Below are positions 28,183 to 35,638 of a stretch of 35,638 nucleotides of DNA, piece after piece; position 1 is the first letter of the stretch; every line of letters begins with the position of its first letter. The DNA lies in assembly GCA_903839205.1 (NCBI GenBank), contig CAIMBM010000023.1, positions 1-35,638 on the forward strand, in the 5' to 3' direction. The notes beneath the pieces are model-generated. The model was not told where the DNA came from. It searched no databases and saw nothing but the letters and a program-made list of their open reading frames with translations. The position numbers and the translations under genes were made by a program. This stretch comes from an uncultured Holophagaceae bacterium (GTDB taxonomy: Bacteria > Acidobacteriota > Holophagae > Holophagales > Holophagaceae).

Positions 28183-28986
28183 CTAGAGCTTGAATTTCCG
28201 GTCCCGGATGGCTTCCTGGATGGGGACAGGAATGCCGTACCGGCCAGGGGCGGGGGCCACCAGGTCCTGCTTGTCCTTCGCCAGCCGGGCACAGGCGTCG
28301 AGCAGGATCTGGCGCAGGGTGAGGCCCGTGGTGAAGGGCTTCCTCCCCTTCTTCAGCGTGGGGATGGAATCGCCCCCCCCGTAGAGGTAATCGGTGGTGG
28401 CCACCTCTATGGTGGCCGCAGGGTCGATGGGGCTGCCATCGGCCCAGGTGATGGTGGCTGTCGCGGCTTCAGGCGTTCCGCTGACCACCGCCCGTACCCC
28501 GGAACAGGGCTCTCCGCCCCGCCGGACGATGCTTTCCTTCACCACCTGGATGACCTCCGCCCCGGTGAGTTCGATCACCACCAGCTCGTTTTCGAAGGGC
28601 ATCAGCTCGAAGATGTCGGCCACCTTGAGCAGCCCCGGACGTAGATTCGCCCGCAGCCCGCCGGCATTGGTGATGGCCAGGCGCACAGGCTTTCCCGTCA
28701 CGCCTTCCGCCGCCCCCCGCATGACGTCGGCCACCCAGTAGCCCAGCAGGTTCTCCTCCCCCCGGCGGCCACGGAACAGGCCCTGGGGCGCCTGCACCAG
28801 GGGCAGGCCGAAGGTGGCCTTGATCTCGGCGGCGCAAGGGGCGATGACCTTCTGGATCTCAGCATCCTCGGGGATCGAGGCCGTGATGGGGATGACCTCG
28901 GCCCCTGCCGCCGGCGGCTGAGCCCCCAGCGAGAGCGACAGCAGGAAGGGAAGGAGGAGGCTATGAATTGGCTTCATGGACGGCAT
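28183..28986 (-). CDS. 5'-nucleotidase C-terminal domain protein (standalone)
   Basis: Sec-like signal peptide; ENLLGYWVADVMR, LAITNAGGLRANL, ADIFELMPFENELVVIELTGAEV, YLYGGGDSIPTL. Confidence 0.85.
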   Translation of the reverse strand: MPSMKPIHSLLLPFLLSLSLGAQPPAAGAEVIPITASIPEDAEIQKVIAPCAAEIKATFGLPLVQAPQGLFRGRRGEENLLGYWVADVMRGAAEGVTGKPVRLAITNAGGLRANLRPGLLKVADIFELMPFENELVVIELTGAEVIQVVKESIVRRGGEPCSGVRAVVSGTPEAATATITWADGSPIDPAATIEVATTDYLYGGGDSIPTLKKGRKPFTTGLTLRQILLDACARLAKDKQDLVAPAPGRYGIPVPIQEAIRDRKFKL

Positions 28987-29878
28987 CCTGTAGGGCGGTC
29001 CGGGCTTCCCGGACGACCGCGTCCTGGTGCCAGAAGCAGGCGGTCGCGCGGAGCAGCCAGCCCATCAGCCACCCGTTGACGGCGGTGACCAGGAGCTGGA
29101 GGAGCAGGAAGAGCCAGACCCGGAAGGTGGTGCCCCCGCCCATCCGCCAGGCCAGCAGCAGCACCAGGAAGGGAAGCAGGGCCCGGAGGGCTGCGCCTCC
29201 CAGCGCCAGGGTCCCCCACTGGATGGGATGGGACCAGAGACCCATGAAACAGCTCTCGAGGTGGGTGCGGTAGCCGCCTGTGCGTCCCGAGGCCCGTCCC
29301 AGGCGGCACAGCCACCACTGGAGATTCAGGGCAGAGACCAGGGCCATCCAGACCAGGGGGCGGCCGAGGAAGCCGGCCCAGCCAAGGGCATCCAGGCCGG
29401 AGCCACCGCTCCAGGCCAGCACCAGGTCCGCCAGCCAGGCCACGGCCCCCAGGGGGAGGAAGCCGATCAGGAGAGTGTCCAGGGCGCCAAGCAGCCAGGG
29501 ACCCAGGCGGGCCTTAAGTCCTGCCTGCTCCGCCTGCATGCGCCAGCCGCACCACAGGACGAGGATCAGGCCGAGACCGAAGAGATGCACCGTCGGCGAG
29601 TTCACCAGGCGGAGCTTGAGGCCACCGTTTTCCCATAGTTCCCAGACATCCCGGGCACTGAGGCTCTCACCCCAGTGGTTCGGGAGGGCGCTCCACCCGG
29701 CCGTCCTCCTCAGGAGGCCCGCCCACCCCAGGGATGGCCCCAGCAGGACGAGCATCCAGCCGGCCATGAGGCCCCAGCCCCAGCGCGTGAATCCCCCCGG
29801 CGCGGTGGTGGCCAGGCAGGACCAGGGAGCCCTGGGCGTCAGCGCTTCCTCAGTGTGGATGGTGGTGGGGCGATCCAT
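28961..29878 (-). CDS. Hypothetical polytopic membrane protein
   Basis: Multiple hydrophobic Trp/Leu-rich segments; overlaps the start of the 5'-nucleotidase C-domain gene. Start MDRPTT is tentative. Confidence 0.55.
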   Translation of the reverse strand: MDRPTTIHTEEALTPRAPWSCLATTAPGGFTRWGWGLMAGWMLVLLGPSLGWAGLLRRTAGWSALPNHWGESLSARDVWELWENGGLKLRLVNSPTVHLFGLGLILVLWCGWRMQAEQAGLKARLGPWLLGALDTLLIGFLPLGAVAWLADLVLAWSGGSGLDALGWAGFLGRPLVWMALVSALNLQWWLCRLGRASGRTGGYRTHLESCFMGLWSHPIQWGTLALGGAALRALLPFLVLLLAWRMGGGTTFRVWLFLLLQLLVTAVNGWLMGWLLRATACFWHQDAVVREARTALQDAVHEANS

Positions 29879-29911
29879 GATGTCCGCAAGCAACCTCTCA
29901 TCAAACCACAC

Positions 29912-29941
29912 TTGACAGGAAGCCGGCGATTGGGGTTTCAT
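29912..29941 (+). promoter_or_regulatory. Candidate trp operon promoter
   Basis: TTGACA (29912-29917), 18-nt spacer, TTTCAT (29936-29941); the -10 is weak. Confidence 0.35.
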
Positions 29942-29947
29942 CGCTTC

Positions 29948-30040
29948 ATGCCGCTGTCCTTCCCGATCCCCTGCCAGGGCCTCAACCATGAGGCTTGGCG
30001 GTGGCGTACGGGCTTGGACGGCTCCCTGTGCGAGGCCTAG
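29948..30040 (+). CDS. Candidate trp leader peptide
   Basis: MPLSFPIPCQGLNHEAWRWRTGLDGSLCEA*; Trp codons at 29996-29998 and 30002-30004, ahead of an intrinsic terminator and trpE. No clear SD. Confidence 0.45.
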   Translation: MPLSFPIPCQGLNHEAWRWRTGLDGSLCEA

Positions 30041-30066
30041 CGGCCCACGCCATTCCGGACCCTCCG

Positions 30067-30092
30067 AGCCCGACCCCAAGGTCGGGCTTTTT
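30067..30092 (+). terminator. Intrinsic terminator / probable attenuator ahead of trpE
   Basis: AGCCCGACC-CCAA-GGTCGGGCT followed by a T-run (30088-30092), 18 nt before the trpE ATG. Confidence 0.75.
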
Positions 30093-30109
30093 CGTTGTGG
30101 AATGAAACC

Positions 30110-31510
30110 ATGTCCCAGCCCTCCAGGCATCTGATCCGGCACCCGCTCCCCGCGGACCTCCTCACGCCCCTTGCCGCCTACCTCGCCCTCCGGCCCGCGG
30201 GCGCCAGCCTGCTCCTGGAATCCTGCGACCAGGGCGAACGCGTGGGGCGCCACAGCTTCGTACTGCTGGAAGGGTCCTCCGAATGCCGCCTGGAGGCCCC
30301 CGCCATGGGCTGGGTGGAAGCGGTCCGCGACCTGGCCGGGGCCCGTCCTGCGGAGACCCTTCATGATCCGGCTTCAGCCCTGCCAGCGCTTCGCGAGGTG
30401 CTGCCCATCGGGGTCGGCTGCGCCGGCTACCTGGGTTTCGAAGCCATGGGCGCCCTGGAGCCCAGCCTCGCACTGCCCACCCGGAACAGCCTCGGCCTGC
30501 CCGGACTGTGGGTGCGCCGGTTTGACACCGCCCTCGTCTTCGACCACCTCCACCAGGTGGCCGAGCTGCAGACCCTGGATGCCGACCCGGCCGCCGGTTG
30601 CGCCCGCCTGGCCGCCCTTCGCGCGCGGCTGCTGGAGGGGGCGAAGGATCCGGGACCTGGCCAGGCCCAGCCCTCGGCCCGGGCCCTGATGACCCAGCAG
30701 GCCTACGAGCAGGCCGTCGCCACGGCCCAGGAGCTCATCCTCGACGGGGACATCTACCAGCTGGTGCCCAGCCAGCGCTTCCACATCGCGGATCCGCCGC
30801 CGCCCCTGGAGGCCTACCGGCGCCTGCGGAGGTTGAATCCCAGCCCCTATGGCTACCTGCTGGAGTGGGGCGATTTCGCCCTGGTGGGGGCCTCGCCGGA
30901 GATGCTGGTGCGGGTGCAGGACGGCGAGGCGGAGACCCTGCCCATCGCCGGAACTGTGCCGAGGGGTGCCAGTGCCGACGAGGATGCGGCGCGCTTCCAG
31001 GCCCTGAAGCGCGACCCCAAGGAACTGGCCGAGCACCAGATGCTGGTGGACCTGGCCCGCAACGACCTGGGCCGGGTGGCGGTGCCCGGGGGGGTGCGCG
31101 TGGAGCTGCCCCTGGCCCTGCAGCGCACCAGCCACGTGCTGCACCTGACCACCACGGTCAAGGCCAGGCTGAAGCCGGGGTTGGATGCCCTCGATGTGCT
31201 GGCCGCGGCCTTCCCGGCGGGCACCGTGAGCGGAGCCCCCAAGCTCCGCGCCTGCCAGCGCATCGCCGAACTGGAAGGGGAGGTCCGGGGCCCCTACGGC
31301 GGCGTGCTGCTGCGGCTGGGTGCCGACGGGGTGCTCGACACGGCGCTCATCCTGCGCACGGCAGTCTACTCCGGCGGCGCCGCGACCATCCAGGCGGGGG
31401 CCGGCGTGGTTCGGGCCTCCCGGCCCGAGGCCGAGTACTTCGAGACTCTGCACAAGCTCGGCGCCATCGCCCAGGCCCTGGGCGTGCAGCTGGACGGAGG
31501 TGCCCGGTGA
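30110..31510 (+). CDS. trpE: Anthranilate synthase component I
   Basis: ASLLLESC (LLES feedback motif region), DGDIYQLVPSQRF, PSPYGYLLEWGDFALVGASPEMLVR, PIAGTVPRG, FPAGTVSGAPKLRACQ, IQAGAGVVRASRPEAEY. Confidence 0.95.
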   Translation: MSQPSRHLIRHPLPADLLTPLAAYLALRPAGASLLLESCDQGERVGRHSFVLLEGSSECRLEAPAMGWVEAVRDLAGARPAETLHDPASALPALREVLPIGVGCAGYLGFEAMGALEPSLALPTRNSLGLPGLWVRRFDTALVFDHLHQVAELQTLDADPAAGCARLAALRARLLEGAKDPGPGQAQPSARALMTQQAYEQAVATAQELILDGDIYQLVPSQRFHIADPPPPLEAYRRLRRLNPSPYGYLLEWGDFALVGASPEMLVRVQDGEAETLPIAGTVPRGASADEDAARFQALKRDPKELAEHQMLVDLARNDLGRVAVPGGVRVELPLALQRTSHVLHLTTTVKARLKPGLDALDVLAAAFPAGTVSGAPKLRACQRIAELEGEVRGPYGGVLLRLGADGVLDTALILRTAVYSGGAATIQAGAGVVRASRPEAEYFETLHKLGAIAQALGVQLDGGAR

Positions 31511-32085
31511 TCCTCCTCATCGACGCCCTGGACTCCTTCACTTACAACCTGGTGCAGGCGTTCGAGACCCTGGGCTCTGAAGTGCTCGTGATCCGCCATG
31601 ACGTCCTCACCCTTGACGAGGCCAAGGCCCTTCACCCTGAGGCCGTGGTCCTGTCGCCAGGGCCGGGCCACCCCACGGAAAGCCCCGCCCACATGGCGCT
31701 GGGCGCCTCGGACTGGGCGGTTCCCCTGCTGGGTGTCTGCCTGGGTCACCAGGCCCTCGCCGCCGCCACGGGAGGACGGGTCATCCGTGCAGTGGAGCCC
31801 CTCCACGGGGAGGCCACGGCCCTGGCCCATGACGGCACAGGCCTGTTCAAGGATCTGCCCGTGGGGCTGCCCGTGGGGCGCTACCACAGCCTCATCGCGG
31901 AAGCCGCTTCGCTGCCCGCCTGCTGGCGCGTCACCGCCCGCAGCACCGGGGGCGAGATCATGGCCATGGAGCACCGTCACCTGCCCCGCTGGGGCGTGCA
32001 GTTCCATCCCGAGAGCATCCTCACGCCGGATGGTCCGGCGATGCTCGCCAACTTCCTCCGCCTGGCCAAGGGAGTCGCCCGATGA
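31507..32085 (+). CDS. trpG: Anthranilate synthase component II (glutamine amidotransferase)
   Basis: GTG start; LLIDALDSFTYNLVQ, LSPGPGHPTE, LLGVCLGHQALA (catalytic Cys), WGVQFHPESILTPDG. Confidence 0.95.
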   Translation: MILLIDALDSFTYNLVQAFETLGSEVLVIRHDVLTLDEAKALHPEAVVLSPGPGHPTESPAHMALGASDWAVPLLGVCLGHQALAAATGGRVIRAVEPLHGEATALAHDGTGLFKDLPVGLPVGRYHSLIAEAASLPACWRVTARSTGGEIMAMEHRHLPRWGVQFHPESILTPDGPAMLANFLRLAKGVAR

Positions 32086-33119
32086 CCCTGCTCACCACCC
32101 ACAACCCCATCCGCCCCCTGCCCGAGGGCACGGCCTCGGAGCTCATGCGCATCTTCATCGATCAGGACACGGACGCCCTCCTGGTGGGGGCCTGCCTGGC
32201 CCTGCTGGCCCAGCGGGTGCCCGAGGCCCATGAGCTGGCGGCCTTCGCAGACGCCCTGTCGGAGGTCGCCGTACCCTTCCCGGCGGTGCCGGCCGGGGCC
32301 ATCGACGTGGTCGGCACCGGTGGAGACGGTGCCTCCACCGCCAACCTCAGCACCCTGTCGGCCCTTCTCCTGCCGCACCTGGGCGTGCCCGTCGTCAAGC
32401 ACGGCAACCGGGCCGCCACCGGCGTCTGCGGCAGTGCGGACCTGATGGAGGCCCTGGGCTATGACCTGTCCCGCGCCGTGTCCGACCTCACCCAGGACCT
32501 GGAGCGCCGGAACTTCGCCTTCCTCTTCGCCCCGGCCTTCCACCCACTGCTGGGCCGCCTGCGGGAGATCCGCCGGCGCCTGGGCATCCCCACGATCTTC
32601 AATCTCCTGGGTCCGCTCCTGAACCCCGGTCTCCCCCCCCTGCAGGTGCTGGGCGTGGCCCGGGAGGACCTGCTCGTGCCCATGGCGGGGGCCCTGGCCC
32701 GAAGGAAGACCCTGCGTCGCGCCTTCGTGATCCACGGCAAGGACGCCGAAGGCAAGGGCCTCGACGAGGCCTCCATCGAGGGGCCGACCCTGGTGGTGGC
32801 CGTGGCGGGAGGGCAGGTGGGACCGCCCCAGGTGCTGGTGCCGCGGGAGCTGGGGCTGGCCCCGCCCCCGCGCCACGCCCTGCGGGTGGTCGACCGCGCC
32901 GAGGCCCTCACCGTGGCCCGGGGCCTCTTCGGTGGCGCGGCCCACGCGGATTTCCGCCCGCCGGTGGCCGATGCCGTGGCCCTGCAGTCGGCCCTGGGCC
33001 TGCTCCTGCACCGCAACCTTGGCCTGGAGCAGCTGGCCAGTGTGCTCCGGGAAGTGAGGGCCCGGCTCGACCAGGGTTTCGGTCTGCCCTTCAACCACCC
33101 CTCCGAGGAACGGCCATGA
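32082..33119 (+). CDS. trpD: Anthranilate phosphoribosyltransferase
   Basis: DVVGTGGDGASTANLSTLSA, VVKHGNRAATGVCGSADLMEALG, IFNLLGPLLNP. Confidence 0.95.
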   Translation: MTLLTTHNPIRPLPEGTASELMRIFIDQDTDALLVGACLALLAQRVPEAHELAAFADALSEVAVPFPAVPAGAIDVVGTGGDGASTANLSTLSALLLPHLGVPVVKHGNRAATGVCGSADLMEALGYDLSRAVSDLTQDLERRNFAFLFAPAFHPLLGRLREIRRRLGIPTIFNLLGPLLNPGLPPLQVLGVAREDLLVPMAGALARRKTLRRAFVIHGKDAEGKGLDEASIEGPTLVVAVAGGQVGPPQVLVPRELGLAPPPRHALRVVDRAEALTVARGLFGGAAHADFRPPVADAVALQSALGLLLHRNLGLEQLASVLREVRARLDQGFGLPFNHPSEERP

Positions 33120-33952
33120 GCCGGCTTCCCGATGCGACTGCCCTCGTCCATGGAACGGGCCTGTCTTCCGGCTCGCATCTCCAGCGCGTGCTGGTTTCCG
33201 AATTGGCCCGGCTCCCCGGGCTGCCCGTCCCCCCCCCGCCGAGGGCTCTTCCGCCGGCCGGCCCCGGCCCCTTCGAGTCGGCCCTGCGCCGGGATGCGCA
33301 CCGGCAGGGCGGGGCGGTGATCGCCGAATACAAGCAGGCGTCTCCCTCCCTCGGGCCCTTCGCCATGGGCACCCCGCTCCTGGATCAGCTGCAGACCTAT
33401 GTGGATGGGGGCGCCTCGGCCTTTTCCATCCTGGCGGAACCCGCCTATTTCCGGGGATCGGCGGAGCACATCGCGAAGGCAGTGACTCTCGGTGTGCCCC
33501 GGCTCTACAAGGGCTTCGTGATCGCGGAGGCCCAGCTGGCCGAGGCCGAGGCCTCCGGCGCCGAGGCCGTGCTCCTCATCGCCCGGGTGCTCAAGGAGCA
33601 CACGGGCGCCTTCGCCGATGCCGCCAGACGCCGGGGCCTCGAGCCCCTGGTGGAGCTGCACAACCTGACCGAAGTGGGATTCGCCCAGGCCGCCAAGGCC
33701 CGGCTGGTGGGGATCAATGCCCGGGACCTCTCCACCTTCAACCTGGGGGCGCCCACGGCGGACCCGCTCCGGCGGGCCTTTCCCGAGGCCGTGCTGATCC
33801 GCGAGTCGGGCCTGGCCACGCCCGAGGATGCCCGGACGGCGCTGCGCGCGGGCTTCGATGCGGTCCTCATCGGCGAGGCGCTCATGCGCAGCCCGGACCC
33901 CAGGGATTTCCTCAACCGCATCCTGGTGGGCCTGCGGACGGAGGCCCCATGA
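33116..33952 (+). CDS. trpC: Indole-3-glycerol phosphate synthase
   Basis: VIAEYKQASPSLGPF, FSILAEPAYFRGSAEH, LYKGFVIAEAQLAEAEASGAEAVLLIARVL, GINARDLSTFNL, IRESGLATPEDA. Confidence 0.94.
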   Translation: MSRLPDATALVHGTGLSSGSHLQRVLVSELARLPGLPVPPPPRALPPAGPGPFESALRRDAHRQGGAVIAEYKQASPSLGPFAMGTPLLDQLQTYVDGGASAFSILAEPAYFRGSAEHIAKAVTLGVPRLYKGFVIAEAQLAEAEASGAEAVLLIARVLKEHTGAFADAARRRGLEPLVELHNLTEVGFAQAAKARLVGINARDLSTFNLGAPTADPLRRAFPEAVLIRESGLATPEDARTALRAGFDAVLIGEALMRSPDPRDFLNRILVGLRTEAP

Positions 33953-34569
33953 CGGTCCTCGCCAAGGTCTGCGGCCTGGTCCGCGCCGAGGACGCGGCCT
34001 TTGCGGCTGCCACGGGCGCGGACCTGCTGGGCTTCGTGTCCCATCCCCCCAGCCCGAGACACTGCGCGGACCTGGCCGTGGCGGCGCCCTACCTGGACCG
34101 GGCCGTGCTGGTCCAGGTGGCTGGCTCCGCCGAGGAGGTCATTTCAGTGGCCCGGCGCCATGGTTTCCGGAAGGTCCAGCCCTACCTTCCCGCGTTCAGG
34201 CGGCAGGCGGACATCCGCGCGCTTCGTGAGTCCGGGCTCCAGGTGCTCCTCCCCTGGGCCGACGAGGCGGGCCAGATTCCGGTGCTCGCCGACCTGTATG
34301 TCTGGGAGACCGGTGCAGCTGCCACCGGCGTGGTGGGCGGATCCGGTCGGACCCACGCCATGGCCTTTCCCCCACCCGGTGATTTCCTGCTGGCCGGAGG
34401 CCTCGATGCCACGAATCTGCAAGAACGGGTCGGTTCCCTCCCAGCATCACTGCGTGCAGGCTTCCGCGGGGCGGATGCCGCCAGCCGGCTGGAGCAAGCG
34501 CCCGGCCTGAAGGATCCCGCGAAGGTCACCGCCTTCATCCGCACGGCTCATGCCCTGGAGTCCGCATGA
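33949..34569 (+). CDS. trpF: Phosphoribosylanthranilate isomerase
   Basis: LAKVCGLVRAEDAAFAAATGADLLGFVSHPPSPRHC, LLAGGLDATNLQERV; position between trpC and trpB. Confidence 0.88.
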   Translation: MTVLAKVCGLVRAEDAAFAAATGADLLGFVSHPPSPRHCADLAVAAPYLDRAVLVQVAGSAEEVISVARRHGFRKVQPYLPAFRRQADIRALRESGLQVLLPWADEAGQIPVLADLYVWETGAAATGVVGGSGRTHAMAFPPPGDFLLAGGLDATNLQERVGSLPASLRAGFRGADAASRLEQAPGLKDPAKVTAFIRTAHALESA

Positions 34570-35638
34570 TTGAAGCCTTCCGCCTCCCCTCGCGCTTCGG
34601 CGCCCTGTCCCTCGGCGGCTGCTATGCCCCGGAAACCCTCATGCAGCCCCTACTCGACCTGGAGGCCGCCTTCTGCGCCGCCCTGGAGGATCCCTCCTTC
34701 CTGGAGGAACTGGGGGGCGAACTTCGGCACTTCGTGGGCCGGCCTACGCCGCTCACGCCTGCGCCCCGCCTGGCCGCGAGGATGGGCCTGAGGGCCCTCT
34801 TCCTGAAGCGGGAGGACCTCACCCACACCGGCGCCCACAAGATCAACAACGCCCTGGCCCAGGCCATTCTCGCCCGGCGCATGGGCAAGACCGAGATCAT
34901 CGCGGAGACCGGGGCGGGCCAGCACGGCGTCGCCACCGCCGCGGCCTGCGCCCGGCTGGGCCTGGCCTGCACGGTCTACATGGGCGTGACGGACATGGCT
35001 CGGCAGGCGCCGAACGTGGCGCGCATGCGGCTCTTCGGCACCCAGGTCGTGCCCGTGGAAGCGGGGCAGGGGACCCTCAAGGAGGCCGTGAACGAGGCCC
35101 TGCGGGCCTGGGCCGGGCGCTGCGACCGGGCCCACTACATCCTGGGCTCGGCCCTGGGACCCCATCCCTTCCCGACCCTGGTGCGCACCTTCCAGACCGT
35201 CATCGGCGAGGAGGCCCGGGCCCAGGTGCTGGACCAGTCCGGAGGATTGCCGGAGGTGGTGCTGGCCTGCGCGGGCGGGGGCAGCAATGGCCTGGGTCTG
35301 CTGCTTCCCTTCCAGGCCGACGGCCTGCGCCGGGTCGCGGTGGAGGCCGGGGGCCACGGACCGGCCCTCGGCGAACACGCCGCGCGTCTCGACGGCGGCC
35401 GCATGGGGGTCCTGCACGGCTGCAAGACCCTGCTGCTCCAGGACGAGCACGGCCACACCGCGGAAACCGCGAGCATCAGCGCGGGGCTGGACTACCCGGC
35501 CCTGGGTCCGGAACTGGCGGCCCTGGCCCTGGACGGGAAGGTCGAAGTGCGCCGGGCCTCCGACGAAGAGGCCCTCGCCGGCGCCCGGCAGCTCTGCGAA
35601 TCCGAAGGCATCCTGCCAGCCCTGGAGAGCAGCCACGC
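34566..35638 (+). CDS. trpB: Tryptophan synthase beta chain, truncated by the window end
   Basis: GRPTPLTPAPRLA, LFLKREDLTHTGAHKINNALAQA (PLP Lys), AETGAGQHGVATA, LACAGGGSNGLGLL, GILPALESSHA; no stop before the window end, so absent from the ORF track. Confidence 0.93.
   Translation, partial: MIEAFRLPSRFGALSLGGCYAPETLMQPLLDLEAAFCAALEDPSFLEELGGELRHFVGRPTPLTPAPRLAARMGLRALFLKREDLTHTGAHKINNALAQAILARRMGKTEIIAETGAGQHGVATAAACARLGLACTVYMGVTDMARQAPNVARMRLFGTQVVPVEAGQGTLKEAVNEALRAWAGRCDRAHYILGSALGPHPFPTLVRTFQTVIGEEARAQVLDQSGGLPEVVLACAGGGSNGLGLLLPFQADGLRRVAVEAGGHGPALGEHAARLDGGRMGVLHGCKTLLLQDEHGHTAETASISAGLDYPALGPELAALALDGKVEVRRASDEEALAGARQLCESEGILPALESSH

Overview
35.6-kb high-GC chromosomal window. 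Gene content and GC suggest Acidobacteriota (Holophaga/Geothrix-like), but this is inference only. It opens inside a tRNA-Ala(GGC) and runs through mostly ordinary genes: ABC-F ATPase, aldehyde dehydrogenase, tryptophanase-like lyase, coaX, birA, receiver-domain proteins, a DRE-TIM metallolyase, Ppx/GppA, a VWFA-like protein, a multi-SCP2 protein, a LytS/LytTR pair with LiaF-like membrane proteins, an IMPACT/YigZ protein, fhs, monomeric icd, and a 5'-nucleotidase split over two genes. It ends in a trpEGDCFB operon. The most interesting regions are: (i) a compact DUF4402-type chaperone-usher locus on the minus strand (about 19.5-24.7 kb), with an atypical usher and an apparent intrinsic terminator between the pilin and chaperone genes; (ii) a candidate trp leader peptide (Trp-Arg-Trp) plus intrinsic terminator directly ahead of trpE; (iii) a 37-aa membrane ORF, absent from the ORF track, translationally coupled to the LiaF-like/LytST operon; (iv) a tandem receiver gene that appears broken by a 1-nt frameshift; (v) an intergenic element with interleaved inverted repeats near 3.6 kb. 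All calls come from reading the sequence; no database search was run.
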